Positions 1 to 7,231 of a stretch of DNA of 64,000 bases are shown here, piece by piece. The stretch comes from JBCAXA01 sp038749025 (lineage in GTDB: Bacteria; Pseudomonadota; Gammaproteobacteria; Steroidobacterales; Woeseiaceae), in NCBI GenBank assembly GCA_038749025.1, contig JBCDIL010000009.1, forward strand, positions 1 through 64,000, in the 5' to 3' direction. The notes under the pieces are model-generated. The model was not told where the DNA came from. It was given only the letters and a program-made list of their open reading frames with translations, and ran no database searches. Every line of letters starts with the position of its first letter. The stretch's first letter is position 1. Made by a program: the position numbers and the translations under genes.

Positions 1-383
1 ACGTGCGGTGCATCGAAGAATTGCCAGTTGCGTGCGGACAATGCGTTGCGAGCGTCACGGTCCTCTCTGGCGATACCCATCGTTTGGTAGTAGCGAACGG
101 CACAATCGATTTCGCGTTCGCGATAGACACCAGTGAGCTTGTGGTTCCCGGGCGTGAATTGCGGAGTTGGCTGTTTTCCGGCCAGCAGCTCCTGCATGAA
201 CTCTGCCACAAGCCGATCGCGTGCTTCGCCGGACACCACGGTCACTTGCCACGGTTGCGTGTTGCAGTTGGAAGGCGCCTGCTGGGCTGCAGCGAAAATC
301 GTCTGAATCACATCATCAGGGACCGGAGTCTTCTTGAATCCGCGGATCGATCGCCGTGACTCAATGGCTTCGGTGACATTCAT
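1..383 (-). CDS. Nitroreductase family protein (3' part cut off by window edge)
   Basis: Reading the minus strand from the ATG at 383 gives an open frame of 127 codons that runs off the left edge. It opens MNVTEAIESRRSIRGFKK and continues with APSNCNTQPW at about residues 36-45. The RRSIR segment and the S-N-x-QPW segment are the usual FMN-contacting signatures of the nitroreductase fold, which reduces nitro groups, quinones or flavin-like substrates with NAD(P)H. The C-terminal half is outside the window, so the substrate class cannot be judged. It is divergent from the dehydrogenase that starts at 651. The intervening 267 bases hold no convincing gene and presumably both promoters. An open frame on the opposite strand here is only a shadow. 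Confidence 0.85.
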   Translation of the reverse strand, partial: MNVTEAIESRRSIRGFKKTPVPDDVIQTIFAAAQQAPSNCNTQPWQVTVVSGEARDRLVAEFMQELLAGKQPTPQFTPGNHKLTGVYREREIDCAVRYYQTMGIAREDRDARNALSARNWQFFDAPH

Positions 384-650
384 CGGTATACCTCGTTTTC
401 GCTGATTGACCCGTACGGTGGAGTGCGACGATTAGGATATCCAACGACGCCCACCGAATTGTTCGCCGGCAGAGTAAACCGAACCACCCGGTCGGCGATA
501 GTCCCATCATCGGTAGGAAGCCGTTACCGCCCAAGACCACGTCGATTTCTACCGGTAGACGACACGCGATGGGTATTATCATTGCTTGTCTAAGCTTCGG
601 CGGCATTCGCTTGCTGTCGAGCAAGGGCTAACTCACGTAGAGAAAACGCT

Positions 651-1421
651 ATGCAGATTTCTGGAAAAACAGCGGTTGTTACCGGTGGGGCATCGGGTCT
701 CGGCCGTGCCACTGTGGAGAGATACGCCGCTGACGGCGCCAACGTTGCGATTTTTGACGTTGCCGATGATCTGGGTAATGAGGTCGCTGGTCTGTTCGGT
801 GAGAACGTCGTGTACCACCACGTCGATGTGACGAGTGAGTCGTCGGTTCAAGCAGGGCTCGACGCTGTTGTTACTTCCTTCGGTGCGTTACACGTTACCA
901 ATAACTACGCCGGGATCGCACCGTCGTGTAAGACACTCGGCAAAAACGGGCCACACCCGCTAGAGCTGTATCAGAAGATCGTCGCGGTCAATCAAATCGG
1001 CACCTTCAACGTTTGTCGGCTCGCCGCTGAAAAAATGGCGCTAAACGAACCGGAGGGTGACGACGGTACACGCGGCGTTATCATCAACACGGCCTCGGTT
1101 GCGGCGTACGAGGGTCAACTGGGGCAGGTCGCTTACAGCGCAACGAAAGGTGCTGTCGTCGGCATGACGTTGCCGATGGCGCGCGAGCTCGCCTTCTACG
1201 GTATTCGCGTGAACGCAATTGCGCCCGGAATTGTCCATACGCCGCTGTTCGATACGATCGAGGAATCCTATTACAAGGCGTTGGAAGCCTCGACCGTTTA
1301 TCCGAAGCGCCTCGCCAAGACAGCGGAAATCGCTGCCTTGGCGGCTCACATCGTCGCGAACGATTACATTAACGGAGAAGTGATTCGCTGCGATGCAGCG
1401 ATTCGGATGCAGCCGAAGTAG
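651..1421 (+). CDS. 3-hydroxyacyl-CoA dehydrogenase type 2-like SDR
   Basis: A 256-residue classical short-chain dehydrogenase. The Rossmann glycine motif TGGASGLG is at residues 11-18, the NNYAG segment at 84-88, Ser149, and the catalytic Tyr162/Lys166 in YSATK. The stretch IINTASVAAYEGQ and the C-terminal end GEVIRCDAAIRMQP closely resemble mammalian HSD17B10 and bacterial relatives, which oxidise 3-hydroxyacyl-CoA (also 2-methyl-branched and some steroid alcohols) with NAD+. That resemblance is from memory of the family. The acyl-CoA ligase starts 13 bases downstream, which suggests a two-step acid activation and beta-oxidation unit. The NNYAG segment has one more residue than the common NNAG. 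The exact substrate is not deducible. Confidence 0.88.
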   Translation: MQISGKTAVVTGGASGLGRATVERYAADGANVAIFDVADDLGNEVAGLFGENVVYHHVDVTSESSVQAGLDAVVTSFGALHVTNNYAGIAPSCKTLGKNGPHPLELYQKIVAVNQIGTFNVCRLAAEKMALNEPEGDDGTRGVIINTASVAAYEGQLGQVAYSATKGAVVGMTLPMARELAFYGIRVNAIAPGIVHTPLFDTIEESYYKALEASTVYPKRLAKTAEIAALAAHIVANDYINGEVIRCDAAIRMQPK

Positions 1422-1434
1422 CAGTAGCTTCCCC

Positions 1435-2994
1435 ATGCGCATTGCCGACTACCTCGAATATCACGCACGCCTTCGGCCAGACTCGACCCTGCTCGTCCAA
1501 GAAGGCGTGACCTTATCGTACGCCGAAGGCCTACAGCGGGTTTATCGAATCACAAACGCTCTACGGTCTCTGGGCATAGCTAGCGGAGACCGCGTGGCGG
1601 TTCTTGGCGAAAACAGTATCGACCATGTTTTACTCTGTTTCGCCGGTAGCTTGATCGGTGTCGCGACCGTTCCGCTCAATTACCGTCTCGCCCCGGTTGA
1701 GTTACAACGCATCATTGCCGACGCGGGCGCGCGTTTGTTGCTAGTCGCCGATACCGAGCAGCAGGCCAGCGTCGCTGCCATGCAGTCACAACTGGCCGAC
1801 GACGTGGTGGTATTCACGACGGATGGTGTCGATGGTTCACGCAGCTGGAATGCCCTTGTCGACGACCAGCCGCCAGTCGGTGTCGAGTCGACTCAGCGTG
1901 GCGAAGCTTGTTTTTTACAGTTGTACACCAGCGGTACAACTGGCATTCCCAAGGGCGTCCTGATCAGTCACGACAACATGATCGCGCTGGCACAATCGAG
2001 TTGGCTGATGTACCGAGCACCGGCAACCGCGGGGACGATGGACTTAGTGGTTGCCCCATTGTTTCACATCGGCGGTATCGGCTCGGCCATGATTCCGATA
2101 TTGGCCGGCGGTGGCGTCTTGCTGCACCGCCAGTTCGACCCGGTGGCCGTCACTTGCGCGATTGAGAACAATGCCGTCAATACAGTGTTCATGGTGCCTG
2201 CGATGATCCAGGCAATACTGACGGCCGTCCCCGACATTGCCAAGCGGGACTTTAGTAGTTTGCGACAGATTTTGTATGGCGCATCGCCGATCAGCGAGCC
2301 TTTGCTGCGCAATGCTATGGCCGTTTTTCAATGCGACTTCTACCAAGCCTACGGAATGACCGAGACAACCGGCGGCGTTGTGTTCCTAACCGCCGAAGAC
2401 CATCACCGTGCGTTGGCCGGTACGCCAGAGCTGCTGCAATCCTGTGGTCGTGTCCACGCCGGTGGCGAGGTGAAAATTGCTAGTCCTGACGGCGATGTGC
2501 TGGGCGCCGGCGAAACGGGTGAGATTGCCATCCGATCGCGACTCAATATGGCCGGCTATTGGAACCGACCGGATGAGACAGCGCAGGCTCTTCGCGACGG
2601 GTGGATGCATACCGGCGATGCGGGCTACATCGACGAGGACGGTTACCTCTACATTCGCGATCGCATCAAGGACATGGTTGTATCCGGTGGCGAGAATGTC
2701 TTCCCGGTCGAAGTTGAAAAAATACTTGCTGGACATAGCGCCATCGCCGAGGTCGCGGTAATCGGTATTCCTGATGAGACGTACGGTGAGTCCTTGCTCG
2801 CCATCTGCGTTTTGAACGAGGGGCGGTCCTTGTCCGACGAAGACCTAATTCTGTATTGCCGCGACAAGATCGCCGGCTACAAGATCCCGCGGCAGCTCAA
2901 AGTGGTCGCGGCGCTGCCTCGCAATCCGTCCGGAAAAATACTGAAGACGCAACTGCGCGAACCCTATTGGCGCGGTTCACAGAGAGACGTTTAG
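1435..2994 (+). CDS. Acyl-CoA ligase (AMP-forming, ANL superfamily)
   Basis: 519 residues from the ATG at 1435. A longer frame from 1393 would overlap the upstream gene and lacks family similarity at its start. The phosphate-binding motif YTSGTTGIPKG lies near residue 163, followed by YQAYGMTETTGG, the TGD adenosine-binding aspartate in HTGDAGYID, the hinge segment RIKDMVVSGGENV and the catalytic lysine in NPSGKILK near the C-terminus. All core motifs are present, so it should activate a carboxylic acid to its CoA thioester. The family covers medium- and long-chain fatty acids, aromatic acids and others, and the sequence alone does not choose among them. It is probably co-transcribed with the hydroxyacyl-CoA dehydrogenase upstream. 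Confidence 0.92.
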   Translation: MRIADYLEYHARLRPDSTLLVQEGVTLSYAEGLQRVYRITNALRSLGIASGDRVAVLGENSIDHVLLCFAGSLIGVATVPLNYRLAPVELQRIIADAGARLLLVADTEQQASVAAMQSQLADDVVVFTTDGVDGSRSWNALVDDQPPVGVESTQRGEACFLQLYTSGTTGIPKGVLISHDNMIALAQSSWLMYRAPATAGTMDLVVAPLFHIGGIGSAMIPILAGGGVLLHRQFDPVAVTCAIENNAVNTVFMVPAMIQAILTAVPDIAKRDFSSLRQILYGASPISEPLLRNAMAVFQCDFYQAYGMTETTGGVVFLTAEDHHRALAGTPELLQSCGRVHAGGEVKIASPDGDVLGAGETGEIAIRSRLNMAGYWNRPDETAQALRDGWMHTGDAGYIDEDGYLYIRDRIKDMVVSGGENVFPVEVEKILAGHSAIAEVAVIGIPDETYGESLLAICVLNEGRSLSDEDLILYCRDKIAGYKIPRQLKVVAALPRNPSGKILKTQLREPYWRGSQRDV

Positions 2995-3023
2995 TCGATT
3001 TACCGATTGCCGTCGAGTTAACG

Positions 3024-3818
3024 ATGAAAGTTATTTCTCTAAATGCGTGGGGCGGGGCGATGTTCGAGCCCCTCAGCGCTTGGCTACCGAGTTGCGGTGC
3101 CGATGTGCTGTGTCTACAAGAAGTGACCCATGCGGCGGGTCTCAATGGCTGGACGCGGTTTTCCGATAATGACCGCTCTTTGCCACAAAGAGCGAGTTTG
3201 CTAGACGACGTCCAGCGTTTGTTGCCCGAGCACCGGGCTTTGTTCGTTTGCTGCGATAGCGGCCCCGTCATCGGCGAGGATAATCATCGTCATCGCGAGG
3301 ATTTTGGGATCGCGATGTTCGTTCATAAGCGGTTCCCAATCACCCATATGGAAAGCGCCTTCGTGCACGGTGACTATCAGCACTACGTCGAATGGCCGTC
3401 GTCGGGTCGACCGCGGGCGGCATTTGGCGTTCGACTGATCGATGCCGAACGTGATCGCGTAATCGCGATTACGCACTTGCACGGATTGCGTGACGCGGCT
3501 GGGAAAGACGATTCGCCGGCACGGTTGGTGCAAGCGAAGCGCTTGGCGGCGCTCACCGAGCGTATCGGTCGCGACGCGGATTTTTCGATTCTCTGCGGTG
3601 ATCTCAATTTGCTTCCTAGCAGCGCCACGTTCGCGATTTTGCAACGGAGCGGCCTCACCGACTTGATCGGTAGCGCCGATACCCGGACGTCGAGGTACGC
3701 AAAGCCAGTTCGCCACGCGAACTACATGCTGGTATCCGATGTCGCCAAGGTCGTTAGCGTCGATGCACCCGCCGAGCCCGAAGTATCGGACCATCGATTC
3801 TTGGTGTTGGCTGTTTGA
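3024..3818 (+). CDS. Endonuclease/exonuclease/phosphatase (EEP) family hydrolase
   Basis: 264 residues from the ATG at 3024 (MKVISLNAWGG), 29 bases after the acyl-CoA ligase. The usual EEP metal and catalytic landmarks are seen in order: LNAWGG at the N-terminus, LQE at about residue 35, GDLNLLP near residue 194, and the terminal SDHRFL with the catalytic Asp-His pair. The family includes exonuclease III-like nucleases, sphingomyelinases and inositol phosphatases. No signal peptide is visible, so it is probably cytoplasmic. The substrate is unknown. The longer open frame beginning at 2856 overlaps the ligase and is not favoured. Confidence 0.8.
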   Translation: MKVISLNAWGGAMFEPLSAWLPSCGADVLCLQEVTHAAGLNGWTRFSDNDRSLPQRASLLDDVQRLLPEHRALFVCCDSGPVIGEDNHRHREDFGIAMFVHKRFPITHMESAFVHGDYQHYVEWPSSGRPRAAFGVRLIDAERDRVIAITHLHGLRDAAGKDDSPARLVQAKRLAALTERIGRDADFSILCGDLNLLPSSATFAILQRSGLTDLIGSADTRTSRYAKPVRHANYMLVSDVAKVVSVDAPAEPEVSDHRFLVLAV

Positions 3819-3902
3819 CCGATACCCATTGCCACTGGCATTCAGCCTGGGAAATCGGTACGCTACCTCGAACCGATAGGTATAAAGACGAGGTGTACCA
3901 GG

Positions 3903-4445
3903 ATGGTCGTAGCCCAAAGAGTGCTCGTGTCGGTTTTCGTGTGTGCCATGCTCTGGCAGACGGCATCCGCGCAAGTCGTGGATATTTGGTCGATTTATCT
4001 CAACCAACAACCGGAGGTTGAAGAGGAAGTCGAACACGAACTGTCGGAGTCTTTCGACGTCGATATTCCGTTAGCGCGGTTGACGCTCCCGTGCGAAGGC
4101 AAGGTTGAGCTCACCTACGACCAGTTCGATGACGTCGCGCGGGTCGATGCAAAACTGACCGGTGCCACTTGCCCGGTAAGTCGCGCCGAGTACGCACTCA
4201 TCGTTAACGTTCGCGATCGTGACGATAACGTCGTCTCAGAGCGCCATGAGTTCGCCTGGGAAGCCGACAGCGAGCAGCCGTTTCCGGGCAGTGCGAGCTA
4301 CCCCATCGGCGCTGACGCCGATCTTATCAGTGTCCGCGCGCGGCGGTTTTCGTGCCAGTGTGCTGCCGGTAAAGAAATGAGCGTCACGGCTGACGCTGAC
4401 GACGGCTCACCGCCCAATAACAACGAGGAGCCGCTTTGGTTTTAG
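3903..4445 (+). CDS. Secreted protein of unknown function
   Basis: A 180-residue protein that I do not recognise. Residues 1-23 look like a Sec signal peptide (basic start, hydrophobic core, then ASA before QVVDIWS). The mature part has an acidic stretch (PEVEEEVEHE), cysteines in TLPCEG, GATCPV and FSCQC that could form disulfides, and a low-complexity acidic tail ending in NNNEEPLWF. The middle has alternating beta-strand-like segments such as YALIVNVRDRDD. It is most likely a small periplasmic or exported beta-rich protein. It is convergent with the iron-uptake operon and no operon partner is apparent. Confidence 0.65.
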   Translation: MVVAQRVLVSVFVCAMLWQTASAQVVDIWSIYLNQQPEVEEEVEHELSESFDVDIPLARLTLPCEGKVELTYDQFDDVARVDAKLTGATCPVSRAEYALIVNVRDRDDNVVSERHEFAWEADSEQPFPGSASYPIGADADLISVRARRFSCQCAAGKEMSVTADADDGSPPNNNEEPLWF

Positions 4446-4451
4446 CGGCTC
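4428..4451. other. Stem-loop across the stop codon of the secreted-protein gene
   Basis: GAGCCGC at 4428-4434 and GCGGCTC at 4445-4451 form a perfect 7-bp stem with a 10-base T-rich loop. It spans the TAG stop at 4443-4445 and sits between two convergent genes. A T-rich tract (CTTTTCTTTT) follows only about 14 bases later. It may contribute to termination but is not a textbook terminator. Confidence 0.4.
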
Positions 4452-4462
4452 GCGAACGGTAG

Positions 4463-4774
4463 CTACTTTTCTTTTCCGTCGGCGTCGCTAAGCGTCGTCG
4501 TCTCGACGGCGCCGGCCGGTGCCATTGCAGCGATTGCCCAACCAAAAACAAGTAGGGCTCCGCACCAGCTCAAAAATGCGCTGTACTGACGTAGCCCTAG
4601 TAACACGATCCCGGGTATCCACACGCCGATACCGATCGTATGACGCAGTGTTTTGGTTGGCTTAGCGACAGTTTGGCCAAAGACACGCGCTCGCTTACTG
4701 TCGGTTGCTCGCAGGTACAAAAGTGCGGCGCCAGTAACGACTGACGCGAGCATAAAGTAACCGAACGAGGTCAT
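4463..4774 (-). CDS. Small membrane protein, DUF3325-like, of the iron operon
   Basis: 103 residues from the ATG at 4774, which overlaps the stop of the PepSY gene by four bases (ATGA). That overlap is why I prefer it to the longer frame starting at 4870. At least three hydrophobic helices are visible: residues 4-20, about 44-60 and about 68-86, with a basic loop (DSKRARVFGQTVAKPTK) after the first. Small proteins of the DUF3325 type commonly follow a PepSY membrane protein in TonB-linked iron-uptake operons. The assignment rests on that context plus size and topology. The function of the family is not established. Confidence 0.7.
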   Translation of the reverse strand: MTSFGYFMLASVVTGAALLYLRATDSKRARVFGQTVAKPTKTLRHTIGIGVWIPGIVLLGLRQYSAFLSWCGALLVFGWAIAAMAPAGAVETTTLSDADGKEK

Positions 4775-6363
4775 TCCGCAGCGAGTCGAGTCGGTTCGGC
4801 CGCAAGCGTAGCGTTGTCCGTCTGCCGGGCAATGCGGTTTGACCAGGTTAAGTAAGCGGCACAAACCCATAGCACGAGATCAACGCCGATGACCGTCGCG
4901 TTGCGCTCGGCAAAAAGTTGCACCCAGTCGTTACCCGTCAAGATCATCCGAGCGATTGGTGTGATAACGAGCCCGCCGATTAGCGCGTTGATGAGCCAGC
5001 GTCGCAGCTGCTCGCGCCCCGGTGCGGCGGAGCCCAAAAGAATTGCGCCACCAGCAACCACCAAAAACGCCACCGCCGTCCAATAACTCGCGTTGGCGCT
5101 GGCCGCAATGGCCGCGAAATACGCCAATGCACAGCCGATCAATGCTAGCGGCGTACCGTAGGTAGTGACCGAAATCGCACGGCTCATCCACCGCCATGCC
5201 GCTTCTTCTTCACGCCGTTGCATCCATAGCTGCAAGCCGGTGATCGTCACGTAGCAACTGGCGAGACCTAGCGACAACCAAACGATTTTTGAAATTAGTC
5301 CACCAAAATTCCCGAAGTGCAACGGACCGATGAGCGACAACAGATCCCCGCTTACCGATGGCTTGGTGCCGACGATCGGTTTGATACCCTGGTACTCGCC
5401 ACTGGCGCCAGCGAACATGTGCGTGTCACCGACCAGCGCACCTTCTTTGGCGGGGTGAAACGTGGAGATAGCTGCATCGGCGCGGCCCCAATGACTAACG
5501 CCTACAAACGTTGGTGCCGTTCCGGCCTCTGCGATCGAGACGTTCATAACGTCGTCGAGGTTCGCCAAAAGAGCCGGTGTTTCGTCGGCCGTGGTCGGCG
5601 CTCCAACGACCGTTTCGATCAGTTTCTCTTGATCGCCGCCGAACGCCACCATCGCGACGACCGGTAAGCCCAACGACGTTGCGAAACTAAAAAATGCACC
5701 CGTGAAGGCCAAGATAAAGCCGAACGGTAAACTCCAGCTGCCCGCGAGGATATGCCGATCGCGCCGATTGAGTAGCCGGCTCGACAGCCGTGGCGCTACG
5801 AAAATATCCTTGATTAAGTGTTTGTGCAGCAGCAAGCCGGAGACGGCCGCGTAGAGCATAACGAACCCGAGTAGGCCGGTTGCATACAGACCCCACGGGT
5901 GCGGAATGTGCAGGTTAATGTGCAGCTGGACGATAAACTCTTCCAGCGCGCCCGTGTCGTCGCTCGGCAGCTCCGAGCGAAAGCCCTCGTCACGCTGTAT
6001 TACCTTGTAGGTCTCGGCATCGAGGATGAACCGAGTGCCGACATCCTCCAGCTGACCAGCGGCGTTCTCGCTGTGCGAGTGGAAAAACGCGACTAGTTGA
6101 CCTGCGGCATTGTGGAAAAACTGGACCTCATCCAAATGCGCCGGATCGACGCTGGCCGCCAGCGTTTTCATCTGAGCATCGAAACCGGGCCCAAACTCGG
6201 CGTGCTCATCGGCGGCACCGGCCGACCAAACGCCAATCTCGTGGGCGAAAACGGCGACCGCACCGGTCAAGATAATCAAATAGAGAAAAGCGCCCAAGAC
6301 GGTGCCGGTCCAACCATGGACCGCCAGTAGGCGCTTCGTGGGTTCTTTACTCAGTCGGCTCAT
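4771..6363 (-). CDS. PepSY-associated membrane protein (putative siderophore-iron reductase)
   Basis: 530 residues. The N-terminus (KRLLAVHGWTGTVLGAFLYLIILTG) is the typical first helix of PepSY-TM proteins, with a conserved His. It is followed by a large periplasmic region (about 45-180), paired helices around residues 158-215 containing HIPHPWG and HKH, a second periplasmic part, then several C-terminal helices. Relatives such as FoxB are inner-membrane proteins implicated in releasing iron from siderophores by reduction. It lies in a minus-strand operon with a TonB-dependent receptor and is coupled by a 4-base overlap to the DUF3325-like gene. The reductase role is inferred from family and context. 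Confidence 0.85.
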   Translation of the reverse strand: MSRLSKEPTKRLLAVHGWTGTVLGAFLYLIILTGAVAVFAHEIGVWSAGAADEHAEFGPGFDAQMKTLAASVDPAHLDEVQFFHNAAGQLVAFFHSHSENAAGQLEDVGTRFILDAETYKVIQRDEGFRSELPSDDTGALEEFIVQLHINLHIPHPWGLYATGLLGFVMLYAAVSGLLLHKHLIKDIFVAPRLSSRLLNRRDRHILAGSWSLPFGFILAFTGAFFSFATSLGLPVVAMVAFGGDQEKLIETVVGAPTTADETPALLANLDDVMNVSIAEAGTAPTFVGVSHWGRADAAISTFHPAKEGALVGDTHMFAGASGEYQGIKPIVGTKPSVSGDLLSLIGPLHFGNFGGLISKIVWLSLGLASCYVTITGLQLWMQRREEEAAWRWMSRAISVTTYGTPLALIGCALAYFAAIAASANASYWTAVAFLVVAGGAILLGSAAPGREQLRRWLINALIGGLVITPIARMILTGNDWVQLFAERNATVIGVDLVLWVCAAYLTWSNRIARQTDNATLAAEPTRLAAE

Positions 6364-6387
6364 AATCCGTTCCTGAAAATTGTTGAG

Positions 6388-6663
6388 CTACGCCGTGAAG
6401 GCGCCATAAATCAAAAAGCCGTGCACGGCTGAAATGCCGAGAATCGCCGCGAGCGTTCGCCACACATTTTTAGCGATGATGGCCACAACAAAAAACACGG
6501 CCCAATACGCTGGGAACAAGACGATTGGCATCACGATGTTGTCGACGCCACTCTCCCCAGCGGGCAGCCAAACGGGCGTTGCGGCCATGGCGAGAATCGC
6601 CGCGATTAGCGTAATTGGACCGGCTAATACCCAGCGGCCGATGGTTTGTGCTCGTGTTGCCAT
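6388..6663 (-). CDS. Small membrane protein of the iron operon (DUF3649-like)
   Basis: 91 residues if started at the ATG at 6663 (MATRAQTIGRW), which has GGGGA about 8 bases upstream. An ATG at 6684 in the same frame would add seven residues. Three hydrophobic helices are visible (about 11-30, 43-62, 68-88), with VWLPAGESG as a polar loop after the first. Position (just upstream of the PepSY gene), size and topology match the DUF3649-type proteins found in similar operons, but I cannot confirm the family by sequence alone. Confidence 0.65.
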   Translation of the reverse strand: MATRAQTIGRWVLAGPITLIAAILAMAATPVWLPAGESGVDNIVMPIVLFPAYWAVFFVVAIIAKNVWRTLAAILGISAVHGFLIYGAFTA

Positions 6664-6815
6664 AAGGGTCCCCGTACCCGGCATACCCGACCGTCGCTGT
6701 GTCGGTCTACCTTAACGTCGCGCCCTAACCGCAACGTTTCTCATTAGCATTTGCCTAGCTTAGCAGCTGCGGTGCTGGCAACAAGCGCTGTTTGGGCCTT
6801 CCGGCGGCGGCATCA

Positions 6816-7202
6816 CTAACCGGTCGCGACTAATTCGGCCGACGTCGCTCGCTGCCGAGTACTCCACAGAAGGGCAACGGCTGCAAGGCTTGGCGTAAAC
6901 ATCGTTACAGCAATCAGTAGCGCAATGCCGATATCGCCGGCCATGCCGTGTTCGGCAATATGCATCGCGTGGAACAGCGTCATTAGCACAGCGATGCCGA
7001 AGGCGAGCCAGATAGCCCAGCGACCGCTGAACAGTGTGAGCAGCAGAATCGGTAGTGAAAAAACGCTAAAGACGATCGCTAACGGCGTCACCATTCCAGC
7101 AGCATCTTCGCCGAACGCGCCTTGCAATATCTCTAGCGCGATCAGTGCGACCATGCCCGCGAACGCGAGCGTTAAGAGGATGACGGGTCTTGCGTAAGTC
7201 AT
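6816..7202 (-). CDS. Four-helix integral membrane protein of the iron operon
   Basis: 128 residues with four strongly hydrophobic segments at about 5-26, 38-58, 63-82 and 93-113. Short polar loops include AMHIAEHGMAGD, rich in His and Met. It sits between the TonB-dependent receptor (29 bases upstream) and the PepSY set (about 150 bases downstream), so it is probably an accessory inner-membrane component of the same uptake system. I do not recognise the family. The His/Met loop might contact a metal, but that is speculation. Confidence 0.65.
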   Translation of the reverse strand: MTYARPVILLTLAFAGMVALIALEILQGAFGEDAAGMVTPLAIVFSVFSLPILLLTLFSGRWAIWLAFGIAVLMTLFHAMHIAEHGMAGDIGIALLIAVTMFTPSLAAVALLWSTRQRATSAELVATG

Positions 7203-7231
7203 AGCTAACTCCCAGTACCTAGTAATCAGAC

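Noticed and set aside
3..359. Open frame on the plus strand at the left end
   Set aside because: It is antisense to a clear nitroreductase reading on the minus strand, and its product looks like no protein family.
552..556. EVL in place of EAL in the c-di-GMP protein (residues 552-554) as a sign of inactivity
   Set aside because: Catalysis needs the Glu and the ExLxR frame, both kept; Val at this spot is common in active enzymes.
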